Shown: positions 1 to 5,269, counted from the first letter of the stretch. The stretch: 5,305 nucleotides of DNA from DASQWC01 sp035640475 (GCA_035640475.1 DASQWC010000128.1:1-5305); one strand, 5' to 3'. Made by a program: numbers and translations. The notes: a model not told the origin generated them from the sequence alone.

Positions 1-1
1 G

Positions 2-400
2 GCGCGAACGCTGGATGTCGAGAAGCCCCCGCCGCTCGTCTCCGGTCGCGTGACGACCGCGCACGACCTCGGCCGGATCCTCTACGCGTTCCACGCCGGG
101 GCGCTCGGGAATGCACCCGCACTGCGGCACTCGGGGCTCGACAGGTCGCGCTCCGCATATGCCCTCTCGCTGCTTCTTGCATCAGAAGCAAAGGGCAACA
201 ACGTCGGTCTGCTGAGGCCCTGGCTCCCGGGTCCCCCGCTCGCGCAGAAGAATGGCTGGCTGCACGACGCGCGCCACACGGCCGCGATCGTCTACTTTCG
301 CCGCGCCCCGAAGATCGTCGTCGTGTTGACGTATGCGCCGAACCTGCGCTTCGCGACCGCTCGCGAGCTTGGGCGGCGAGTGCTTGCAGCCCTGCGCTAG
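2..400 (+). CDS. Serine hydrolase, class A beta-lactamase-like (C-terminal part, 5' end outside window)
   Basis: This reading frame is open to the left edge and ends at TAG 398-400, so only the last ~132 residues are visible. The GTG at 50 lies in mid-domain and is unlikely to be the true start. The segment VTTAHDLGRILYAF matches the helix of the beta-lactamase class A / Beta-lactamase2 fold (usual form TTAxDLaxll). KNGW (248-259) sits where the family has the KTG triad on strand beta-3. It is followed by DARHTAAIVYFRR and KIVVVLTYAP, the usual pair of closing beta strands. The catalytic Ser-x-x-Lys and the SDN-type motif lie upstream and cannot be checked, so activity (beta-lactamase, DD-peptidase-like or esterase) is open. 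Asn replaces Thr/Ser in the triad, which is common in uncharacterised 'serine hydrolase' members rather than true beta-lactamases. The gene converges on the M16 peptidase gene with 6 bp between the stop codons. Confidence 0.72.
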   Translation, partial: ARTLDVEKPPPLVSGRVTTAHDLGRILYAFHAGALGNAPALRHSGLDRSRSAYALSLLLASEAKGNNVGLLRPWLPGPPLAQKNGWLHDARHTAAIVYFRRAPKIVVVLTYAPNLRFATARELGRRVLAALR

Positions 401-416
401 CTTCGGCTACGCCAGG
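391..416. terminator. UUCG-loop hairpin between convergent genes, possible bidirectional terminator
   Basis: On the + strand TAGC-TTCG-GCTA (398-409) forms a 4-bp stem closed as C(UUCG)G, an exceptionally stable RNA tetraloop. The stem continues through GCG 394-396 with CGC 410-412 and CCT 391-393 with AGG 414-416, leaving single unpaired C residues at 397 and 413. The stop codon of each convergent gene lies in one arm. The + strand product is followed by a short GTTTCTC run (417-423); the - strand product has no U tract. The fold is seen in the sequence. Termination activity is inferred and uncertain, because much of the structure is coding sequence. Confidence 0.5.
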
Positions 417-1675
417 AGTTTCTCGAAGTGCTCCGGGTCCTCGAACGGGCCGATCACGGCCAGGTGCAAACCGCGCTGCTCGATCACGTCGCGCGCGACA
501 CGCTGGAGGTCATCGACGGTCACCTTGTCGATCTCGCCGAGGATCTCGTCCGGGTCGGGCGTTCGGCCCTCGAGCACCTCGCGGCGCAGCCCGAACATGA
601 TCAGGCCCTGCGAAGTCTCGAGCTGAAGGACGAAACGGCCCTTGGCAAAGCTCTTGCCTTTCTCGAGCTCGTCGTCCGGCACCGCGTCGCGCGCGATCGT
701 CCGCAGCTCTTTCGCAATCGTCGTGACGGCGTCATCGATCCGGTTGATGTCCACGCCGGCCTGCGCATAGAGCGAGCCGGCGTCCGTGTAGCTGTGGTTG
801 AGCCCGTAAACGTAGTACGCGAGGCCACGTCGCTCGCGGACCTCGGTGAAAAGGCGTGAAGACATACCACCGCCGAGGATCGTCGAGAGCACCTGTAGTA
901 CATACCGGTCGGGGTGCAGGAGCGGATAGCTGTGCACTCCGAGACAGACGTGCGCCTGATCGGACGCCTTCGTGTGGACCTTGACGCGCGCATCGCCGTT
1001 TGGGCTCAGGCGAACCCGCTCAGGCTCGCCGGTCTCTGCCTCCTCCATGTCCCCCAGCAGATCGGCGATCCGCTCGTGCAAGCCTTCGCCGAGGTTTCCG
1101 CCGACACCGACGACCATCCGCGAAGGCTTGTACCAGCGGCCGACATACGAGCCGAACGTCTCGCGGGTCGCCGCGCGCACTGTTTCCTTTCGTCCGATGA
1201 TGTCCCAGCCGAGCGGCTGGTCGCCGTACAGCAGCTCCTCGTACACGCCGCCGATGAAGTCGCGCGGCGTGTCGTAGTACATGTTCATCTCCTCGATGAT
1301 CACGCCCTTCTCGCGGTCGATCTCCTCGGGATCGAACTTCGAGTGACGGAGCATGTCGACGAGGACGTCGAGGGCGATGTCGCGCGACTCGGCCGCGCAG
1401 CGGACGTAGTACCCCGTGTACTCCTTGCCCGTAAAGGCGTTGAACTCGCCGCCGATGGCGTCGATCTCTTTCGAGATGTCGCGCGCGGTAGGGCGCCGCT
1501 CCGTCCCCTTGAAGAACATGTGCTCGGCGAAGTGGGCGATGCCGTTCGTCTCGGGGGTCTCGTAACGCGAGCCGGCGGCAAGCATGATCGCGCAGGTCAC
1601 TGACTGCGCCGACTCCATCGGGGCCGTCAGGATGCGTAACCCGTTCGGCAGTATGTCGAGCTTGAAGGTGCTCAT
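407..1675 (-). CDS. M16 family zinc metallopeptidase (processing-peptidase-like)
   Basis: This is a 422-residue protein of the usual length for bacterial single-chain M16 peptidases (inverzincins, relatives of mitochondrial processing peptidase beta and of PqqL/YmxG-type proteins). The inverted zinc motif HxxEH is intact: H48, E51 and H52 in HFAEHMFFKGT. The third ligand is E129 in VIIEEMNMYYDTP, with the canonical 76-residue spacing from H52. The C-terminal half carries GGGMSSRLF (268-276) and the EVRERRGLAYYVY segment with the conserved R280 and Y288 that bind substrate backbone in active members. Both halves are therefore present and the enzyme should be active on peptides or protein tails. 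There is no signal peptide, so it is probably cytoplasmic. The start is ATG at 1675. It follows the DUF3052 stop after 15 nt without a clear Shine-Dalgarno, suggesting coupled translation. It is the last gene of the four-gene operon. The physiological substrate is unknown. Confidence 0.93.
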   Translation of the reverse strand: MSTFKLDILPNGLRILTAPMESAQSVTCAIMLAAGSRYETPETNGIAHFAEHMFFKGTERRPTARDISKEIDAIGGEFNAFTGKEYTGYYVRCAAESRDIALDVLVDMLRHSKFDPEEIDREKGVIIEEMNMYYDTPRDFIGGVYEELLYGDQPLGWDIIGRKETVRAATRETFGSYVGRWYKPSRMVVGVGGNLGEGLHERIADLLGDMEEAETGEPERVRLSPNGDARVKVHTKASDQAHVCLGVHSYPLLHPDRYVLQVLSTILGGGMSSRLFTEVRERRGLAYYVYGLNHSYTDAGSLYAQAGVDINRIDDAVTTIAKELRTIARDAVPDDELEKGKSFAKGRFVLQLETSQGLIMFGLRREVLEGRTPDPDEILGEIDKVTVDDLQRVARDVIEQRGLHLAVIGPFEDPEHFEKLLA

Positions 1676-1690
1676 CGGCTGCCGGCGATG

Positions 1691-2008
1691 CTAGCTGGGC
1701 CGGTCCGTCTTCCGGAAGACGAAGCGGACGGCCTGCCAGTCCTCGTCGATCGCGGCACTCTTGTTGTCGACGAGCCCCGCTTGGAGCCCGACCTGTTGCA
1801 CCGTGGCGAAGTCAAGGTCGGTTTCGAGCCGGGACGCCTTCTTGGGCCAGGCGATCCAGAGGCCGTCGGCCGGCGCGAGCGTGTTTTTCAGCGCTGCGAA
1901 GCGGCGCTCGAGCTCGGCCCGCCGCGTGGTGAAGAAGACGACGACCTCCACTCCCGGCTTCGCGCCGAGCTTCGTCGCCAGCGGCGTCGTATACGTCTTC
2001 TCAGGCAA
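1691..2008 (-). CDS. DUF3052 family protein, short form
   Basis: This is a 105-residue hypothetical protein. The C-terminal two thirds match DUF3052 well: RAELERRFAALKNTLAP, then GLWIAWPKKAS (the diagnostic WPKK segment), then the AGLVDNKSAAIDEDW motif and a final VRFVFRK strand. The N-terminal TPLATKLGAKPG is also typical. As I remember the family, some 30-40 residues normally lie between the KPG motif and the VVVFF strand. Here KPGVEVVVFF joins them directly, so this member seems to carry an in-frame internal deletion. The start is taken as TTG at 2008, eight bases before the end of the upstream M20 gene (8-nt overlap). It places the protein start 7 residues before TPL as expected, and no better start is visible. 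The molecular function of DUF3052 is unknown; the Gly-rich Rossmann-like fold look is only an impression. Its operon position suggests co-expression with the flanking peptidases. Confidence 0.85.
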   Translation of the reverse strand: MPEKTYTTPLATKLGAKPGVEVVVFFTTRRAELERRFAALKNTLAPADGLWIAWPKKASRLETDLDFATVQQVGLQAGLVDNKSAAIDEDWQAVRFVFRKTDRPS

Positions 2009-3296
2009 TCCGCTGCAGGGCTCGGAAGATCGCGTCCGTTCCGAACTCGAGCGCCTCGACCGGCATCCGCTCGTCGGCGGCGTGGATGAGGCTGAGGAAG
2101 TCGAAGTCCGGCGCCAGGCGCATCGGCAAAAACCCGTACGTCTGGATGCCGAGGCGCGCGAAGAAGCGTCCGTCGGTAACGCCCACCTGCAAAAGCGGCA
2201 CCGGGATCCCCTCTGGATCGAGCTCGCGCAAGATGTCCGCGAGCGTCTCGAACAGCGTCAGGTCCGGCTCACTCGCGCCGGGGTCGTGGCGGACGAGCTC
2301 GATCTGCACGTCGTCGCCGACGACATCCTGCAGCTCTGCGATCAAGTCGGCGGGGCCGAACCCCGGTAGCGCGCGGCCGTCGAGCTCCAGCTCGATCTCG
2401 CTCGGCACCACGTTGATCTTGTCTCCACCCCGGACGATCGTCGCACTTACCGTGTTGCGCAGCATGGGCTCGAACCGCCGTGCACGGGCGCCGAGGAGCC
2501 TCAGCGCCCGACCGGCGAGGCGCGGCTTGAGAAGGGCTGTGACGCCGACGCGTTGCGCCGTGGGCAGCTCGGCGGCGACCCGCTCGAGGAATGCGCGTGC
2601 AACCGGCGTGACGTGCACGGGCAGCGGCTTCCGGTCGAGGTCGTCCAGGAAGCGCGAGAGTCTCGCCATCGTTCCACCACGGTTGACGAGCGCGCCGTGC
2701 CCGCCTGGCCCGCGGATCGTCGCCTTCAGCCAGCAGATCTGCTTCTCCGCAATCTGGATCGGATAGAAGCGCTTGCCGCCGACCTCGTAGGAAAAGCCGC
2801 CGAACTCGCCGAGTGCGTGACGAACGCCCTCGAACAGGTGCGGATGGTCCTCGACGAGGAAGCGCGCGCCCGCGTCGCCGCCGGCCTCCTCGTCGCTCAG
2901 GACGGCGAGGATCAGATCACCTCGCGGTCTCAGCCCCTCGCTCTTCGCACGCAGGAACGCCGACACGAGCATCGCGACGCCGCCCTTCATGTCGAGCGCA
3001 CCCCGGCCCCAGACGTATCCGTCGACGAGCTCGCCCCCGAACGGTGGCTGTTGCCATCGCTGCCCGGCCGTCGTGACCACGTCGACGTGCCCGTAGAGAA
3101 GCAGCGGCCGGCCCGAACCGGAGCCGGGGAGCCGCGTGACCAGATTCGGGCGGCCGGGCTCCTTCGCGTACACCTCGGTCTCGCAGCCGGCGTCCTCGAT
3201 CAGCCCCCGGAGGAAGTCGATGCAGTCGCCTTCGCCCCCCGGCGGGTTGGTGGTGTCGAAGCGAATGAGCCGACGGAGGAGCTCGACAGGCGTCAC
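2001..3296 (-). CDS. M20/M25/M40 family metallohydrolase (peptidase or amidohydrolase)
   Basis: This is a 431-residue, full-length dinuclear zinc hydrolase of the M20 (ArgE/DapE/carboxypeptidase G2) superfamily. RFDTTNPPGGE (12-22) is the usual N-terminal signature. The metal and catalytic residues are all present: H70 and D72 in YGHVDVV, the bridging D102 in GRGALDMKGG, the general base E136 and ligand E137 in LSDEEAGG, E164 in GEFGG, and H405 in IHAADER near the C-terminus. The dimerisation (lid) domain lies between, with IRGPGGHGA and the INVVPSE motif that follows it. Members cleave peptide or N-acyl bonds in small substrates. The sequence does not single out ArgE or DapE, so the substrate is unknown. 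The start is GTG at 3296, which overlaps the TGA of the upstream gene as GTGA. It gives an N-terminus of normal family length; the open frame extending far upstream is antisense overlap with no M20 similarity. It is cytoplasmic, with no signal peptide. Confidence 0.93.
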   Translation of the reverse strand: MTPVELLRRLIRFDTTNPPGGEGDCIDFLRGLIEDAGCETEVYAKEPGRPNLVTRLPGSGSGRPLLLYGHVDVVTTAGQRWQQPPFGGELVDGYVWGRGALDMKGGVAMLVSAFLRAKSEGLRPRGDLILAVLSDEEAGGDAGARFLVEDHPHLFEGVRHALGEFGGFSYEVGGKRFYPIQIAEKQICWLKATIRGPGGHGALVNRGGTMARLSRFLDDLDRKPLPVHVTPVARAFLERVAAELPTAQRVGVTALLKPRLAGRALRLLGARARRFEPMLRNTVSATIVRGGDKINVVPSEIELELDGRALPGFGPADLIAELQDVVGDDVQIELVRHDPGASEPDLTLFETLADILRELDPEGIPVPLLQVGVTDGRFFARLGIQTYGFLPMRLAPDFDFLSLIHAADERMPVEALEFGTDAIFRALQRIA

Positions 3297-4456
3297 AGCG
3301 CGGCGATCGCCGCGAGCAGCCCGTCGACCTCCGCGGGAGTGTTGTAGTGCACGATGCCCGCTCGGACGGCGCCCAGCGGCTCGAGGCCGACCCGCTTCAT
3401 CACCTCGAGCGCGTAGTAGTTCCCGTGCCAGACCGCGTACCCCGCGTCGCCGAGCCGGGCGGCTGCCAAGGGAGCCGGAATCCCCCCGACGTTGAAGGCA
3501 AACGTGGCGACGCGTCCGTCCATCGTGGGCAGGCCGTACAGCTTCAGACCGTCGGGAAGCCCGTCGAGGAAGCGCTCGCCGAGCGCGCGTTCGTGTGCAC
3601 GGATCGCGTCCCAGCCGATCGACTCGAGGTATTCGACCGCGGCGACGAACCCCGCCAGCAGCTCGTGCGGGAGGGTGCCGGTCTCGAAGCGGTGGCCGAG
3701 CGGCTCGTCGGACGCCGGTCGCACCTTGTACGGCCGCCAGCGCTCGAGGAGTTCGGCCCGGCCGAACGCGACGCCGAGATGAGGGCCGAAGAACTTGTAG
3801 GGCGAACAGACGAGCACGTCGACGTCCCAGCCACTCGCGTCGATTGGGCCATGCGGCGCGTAGTGAACGGCGTCGACCCAGGCGAGCGCGCCCGCGTCGC
3901 GCGCGAGCTCGACGACGCGCCGGACGTCCGTCAGCGTTCCGACGGCGTTGGACGCGACGGGAAACGCGACGACGCGTGTTCGCTCGGAGAGTTGCCTCTC
4001 TAGGTCGGCAAGGTCGAGCGTCGTGTCGTCGTTGATGTCCACAAAGCGGACCGTCAGCCCCTTGTCGGCGGCAAGCTCGAGCCACGGCGAGACGTTGGCG
4101 TCGTGGTCGAGCTTCGTGACGAGGATCTCGTCGCCCTCGCGCCACTCCCGTCCGGCCGTCCGCGTCAGCGCGAACGCGAGGGTGGTCATGTTCGCCCCGA
4201 AGATCGTCTCCTCAGGACCGCAGCGGAGGAACTCGGCCGCAGTCAATCGCGCCTGCGCGACCAGCGCCTCGGTCCTACGGCTCGTCTCGTACGGGCCGCT
4301 GACGTTTGCGTTGGATTCGCGGTAATAGCGCGCGACAGAGTCGATGACCTCATCAGGCACCTGCGTCCCGCCGGGGCCGTCGAAGAACGTGAGCGGCTGT
4401 CGGAGAGCGGAGAAGCGCCGGCGGGCGGCCTCGACGTCGAGCGTAACGGTCGACAC
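3293..4456 (-). CDS. PLP-dependent aminotransferase class V-fold enzyme, cysteine-desulfurase-like (VC1184-type family)
   Basis: This is a 387-residue fold-type I PLP enzyme. FFDGPGGTQVP (24-34), ESNANVSGPYETS, FGANMTTLAF and LDHDANVSPW (116-125) match the family usually named 'cysteine desulfurase family, VC1184 type' (TIGR01976). The predicted cofactor residues are H118 stacking on the ring, D195 contacting the pyridine nitrogen, H198 at the usual Gln position, and K221 (SPYKFFGPH) forming the internal aldimine. R365 in VRAGIVHYNT should bind the substrate carboxylate. In the position of the catalytic Cys of SufS/IscS there is Y348 (WHGNYYA, 343-349), so sulfur mobilisation by the known mechanism is unlikely. 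The true reaction is unknown. The start is GTG at 4456, the only start codon close to the LDVEAARRRFSAL N-terminus typical of the family. No Shine-Dalgarno is present. It is the first gene of the four-gene operon and is divergent from clpS across 27 bp. Confidence 0.92.
   Translation of the reverse strand: MSTVTLDVEAARRRFSALRQPLTFFDGPGGTQVPDEVIDSVARYYRESNANVSGPYETSRRTEALVAQARLTAAEFLRCGPEETIFGANMTTLAFALTRTAGREWREGDEILVTKLDHDANVSPWLELAADKGLTVRFVDINDDTTLDLADLERQLSERTRVVAFPVASNAVGTLTDVRRVVELARDAGALAWVDAVHYAPHGPIDASGWDVDVLVCSPYKFFGPHLGVAFGRAELLERWRPYKVRPASDEPLGHRFETGTLPHELLAGFVAAVEYLESIGWDAIRAHERALGERFLDGLPDGLKLYGLPTMDGRVATFAFNVGGIPAPLAAARLGDAGYAVWHGNYYALEVMKRVGLEPLGAVRAGIVHYNTPAEVDGLLAAIAAL
3299..3314. 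repeat. Perfect 16-bp palindrome at the end of the PLP enzyme gene
   Basis: CGCGGCGATCGCCGCG reads identically on both strands and ends two bases before the GTG start of the M20 gene, where a Shine-Dalgarno would normally be. It encodes Ala-Ala-Ile-Ala-Ala at the C-terminus of the PLP enzyme. Ala codons of the form GCG/GCC around ATC can generate this by chance in GC-rich DNA, so a function is doubtful. As RNA it could form a short hairpin next to the overlapping stop/start. Confidence 0.4.
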
Positions 4457-4477
4457 GCACGCGCACGCTACTACGAT
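4450..4477 (+). promoter_or_regulatory. Candidate leaderless promoter for clpS
   Basis: TCGACA (4450-4455) matches five of six bases of the -35 TTGACA. After a 16-bp spacer comes TACGAT (4472-4477), a TANNNT -10 element. Six bases later is the GTG start of clpS at 4484, exactly where transcription should begin. This predicts a leaderless mRNA, which agrees with the absence of a Shine-Dalgarno. The -35 lies within the first codons of the divergent PLP enzyme gene. Confidence 0.5.
4465..4470 (-). promoter_or_regulatory. Possible -10 element for the four-gene operon
   Basis: Read on the minus strand this is TAGCGT, which fits the minimal TANNNT form. It ends 8 nt before the GTG start of the PLP enzyme gene, so transcription would begin at or close to the start codon. 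No matching -35 hexamer is visible at 16-18 bp, so support is weak. Its main merit is that the 27-bp divergent spacer leaves little room for any other arrangement. Confidence 0.25.
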
Positions 4478-4483
4478 TCGCGC

Positions 4484-4771
4484 GTGGCTCCGGCGACCAA
4501 AGAACGCATCGATCGCGGGACAGGCACAGGAGTCGGCGCGCCGTGGAACGTGATCGTCCTGAACGACAATCACAACACGTTTCAGGGCGTCGCGGCCGCG
4601 CTCGCCTCGACGCTCCCGGACGTGTCCTACGAGCAGGGCCTGCGAATCGCAGACCGGATCCACAACACCGGACGCGCAATCGTCTGGTCGGGCCACCGCG
4701 AGGCGGCCGAGCTCTACTGGGAACAGCTGCGCGGCCACGGACTGACGATGGCACCGCTCGAGCGAACCTGA
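4484..4771 (+). CDS. clpS: ClpS-like ATP-dependent Clp protease adaptor
   Basis: This is a 95-residue protein covering the whole ClpS domain after a ~19-residue flexible, Gly/Thr-rich N-terminus, a layout typical of ClpS. ClpS binds the N-domain of ClpA/ClpC and delivers substrates with destabilising N-terminal residues. WNVIVLNDNHNTF (21-33) corresponds to the VxLLNDDxTPM loop: N27 and D28 are kept, N29 replaces the second Asp, and F33 replaces the gatekeeper Met. H60 in RIHNTGRAIV matches the conserved pocket His (VHxxG). The tail GLTMAPLER resembles the final strand. The NTF version of the loop recalls ClpS-like proteins of several non-proteobacterial lineages rather than E. coli ClpS. The start is GTG at 4484; a frame open far upstream is antisense to the PLP enzyme gene. 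The gene stands alone, with no clpA or clpC neighbour here, and appears leaderless. Confidence 0.86.
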   Translation: MAPATKERIDRGTGTGVGAPWNVIVLNDNHNTFQGVAAALASTLPDVSYEQGLRIADRIHNTGRAIVWSGHREAAELYWEQLRGHGLTMAPLERT

Positions 4772-4774
4772 GCC

Positions 4775-4794
4775 GCAAAAAGGCGCCACTTTGC
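4775..4794. repeat. 20-bp imperfect palindrome downstream of clpS
   Basis: The left arm GCAAAAAGGC (4775-4784) and right arm GCCACTTTGC (4785-4794) are complementary at 8 of 10 positions, with mismatches only at positions 6 and 7. It starts 4 bp after the clpS stop and ends 4 bp before the -35-like element of the PRC-barrel promoter. There is no U tract after it, so a protein-binding site is as likely as a terminator. Function is not established. Confidence 0.4.
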
Positions 4795-4798
4795 AGGG

Positions 4799-4823
4799 GT
4801 TATGTGGTGCGCTGAGGGGGTAC
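4799..4823 (+). promoter_or_regulatory. Candidate sigma-B/sigma-F-type stress promoter for the PRC-barrel gene
   Basis: GTTA (4799-4802), a 15-bp spacer and GGGTAC (4818-4823) resemble the GTTT-N14-16-GGGTA(C/T) consensus of actinobacterial and Bacillus general-stress sigma factors. Transcription would start near 4830, leaving a leader of about 30 nt that includes the ribosome binding site. The -10 match is good; the -35 has one mismatch in four bases. No sigma-70-like pair with proper spacing is visible in this gap. Confidence 0.5.
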
Positions 4824-4825
4824 CG

Positions 4826-4844
4826 GACCTGTACCTAGCAGGTC
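4826..4844. repeat. Inverted repeat at the predicted transcription start of the PRC-barrel gene
   Basis: GACCTG (4826-4831) and CAGGTC (4839-4844) are perfect complements separated by 7 nt. The repeat overlaps the predicted start point of the GGGTAC promoter and ends 2 nt before the ribosome binding site run. It could be an operator or a leader hairpin. Confidence 0.45.
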
Positions 4845-4845
4845 G

Positions 4846-4853
4846 AAAGGGGG
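4846..4853 (+). promoter_or_regulatory. Ribosome binding site of the PRC-barrel gene
   Basis: AAAGGGGG lies 6 nt before ATG 4860 and decides that start over the in-frame TTG at 4854, which would be immediately adjacent to it. It is the only strong Shine-Dalgarno-like run ahead of a gene start in the window. Confidence 0.75.
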
Positions 4854-4859
4854 TTGAAG

Positions 4860-5222
4860 ATGTCAACGACCGATCTGTGGACCTACAGCAGCGCAACGAT
4901 CTCGCAGCGCGATCTGACCGGCTTCTCCGTCGAGGCTCTCGACGGGGGCATCGGGAAGGTCGACAGCGCAACCTACGATGCCGGTGGAAGCTTCGTCGTC
5001 GTCGACACAGGGCCGTGGATCTTCGGCAAGAAGGTGATGCTGCCGGCGGGTGTGATCCGCGACGTCGATCTCGACACCGAGGCGGTGTTCGTCAATCGCA
5101 CCAAGGATCAGATCAAGAACGCGCCCGAGTTCGACGAGAAGCGGTTCACCGACCCGAGCTATCGAAACGAGCTCGGTGGCTATTACGGCCCGGGCGGCCG
5201 AGGGTACCGCGAGACCGTCTGA
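4860..5222 (+). CDS. PRC-barrel domain protein
   Basis: This is a 120-residue small, acidic protein. A PRC-barrel covers about residues 18-80: DLTGFSVEALDGGIGKVDSA, then FVVVDTGPWIFGKKVMLP, then IRDVDLDTEAVFVNRT. It is followed by KDQIKNAPEFD (82-92), a motif commonly seen after the barrel in stand-alone PRC proteins. The tail is rich in Tyr and Gly (ELGGYYGPGGRGY) and probably disordered. PRC-barrels are found in RimM, the H subunit of the photosynthetic reaction centre and many small bacterial proteins thought to bind partners; no enzyme activity is expected. There is no signal peptide or membrane segment. The start is ATG 4860, supported by the ribosome binding site. The gene has its own promoter candidate of the general-stress type and its own terminator, so it looks monocistronic. 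Its role is unknown; a stress-related structural or binding role is an inference. Confidence 0.88.
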   Translation: MSTTDLWTYSSATISQRDLTGFSVEALDGGIGKVDSATYDAGGSFVVVDTGPWIFGKKVMLPAGVIRDVDLDTEAVFVNRTKDQIKNAPEFDEKRFTDPSYRNELGGYYGPGGRGYRETV

Positions 5223-5239
5223 CCGATTCTCTCCTCGAC

Positions 5240-5269
5240 CGGGAGCCCTGCCGAGAGGTGGGGCTCCCG
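5240..5269 (+). terminator. Intrinsic terminator after the PRC-barrel gene
   Basis: CGGGAGCCC (5240-5248) and GGGCTCCCG (5261-5269) form a perfect 9-bp GC-rich stem with a 12-nt loop, beginning 17 nt after the stop codon. Only a short TTT (5274-5276) follows, as is common for terminators in GC-rich actinobacteria, which often lack a long U tract. The remaining bases to the window end show nothing I can identify. Confidence 0.75.

Noticed and set aside
50..52. GTG as the start of the first gene
   Set aside because: The frame is open to the window edge, and the visible part begins in the middle of a beta-lactamase-like domain, so the true start is outside.
914..1603. Long open frame on the + strand opposite the M16 gene (229 codons)
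   Set aside because: It is antisense to a gene with intact catalytic motifs; long antisense frames are expected at this GC content, and the translation shows no recognisable domain.
3347..4003. Long open frame on the + strand opposite the PLP enzyme gene (218 codons)
   Set aside because: Charged, low-pattern translation lying fully antisense to a well-supported enzyme; treated as a GC-driven shadow.
3297..4145. Upstream extension of the M20 frame by 283 codons
   Set aside because: The extension is Arg-rich shadow sequence inside the PLP enzyme gene. GTG 3296 gives a normal M20 N-terminus and a GTGA overlap.
4103..4483. Upstream extension of the clpS frame
   Set aside because: It is antisense to the PLP enzyme gene, and ClpS proteins normally have only a short N-terminal tail. 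GTG 4484 also matches the promoter position.
4457..4789. Upstream extension of the PLP enzyme frame by 111 codons
   Set aside because: It is antisense to clpS and has no similarity to the family, whose proteins begin close to the LDVEAARRRFSAL segment.
4854..4856. TTG as the start of the PRC-barrel gene
   Set aside because: It directly abuts the AAAGGGGG run, leaving no spacing; ATG 4860 has a proper 6-nt spacing.
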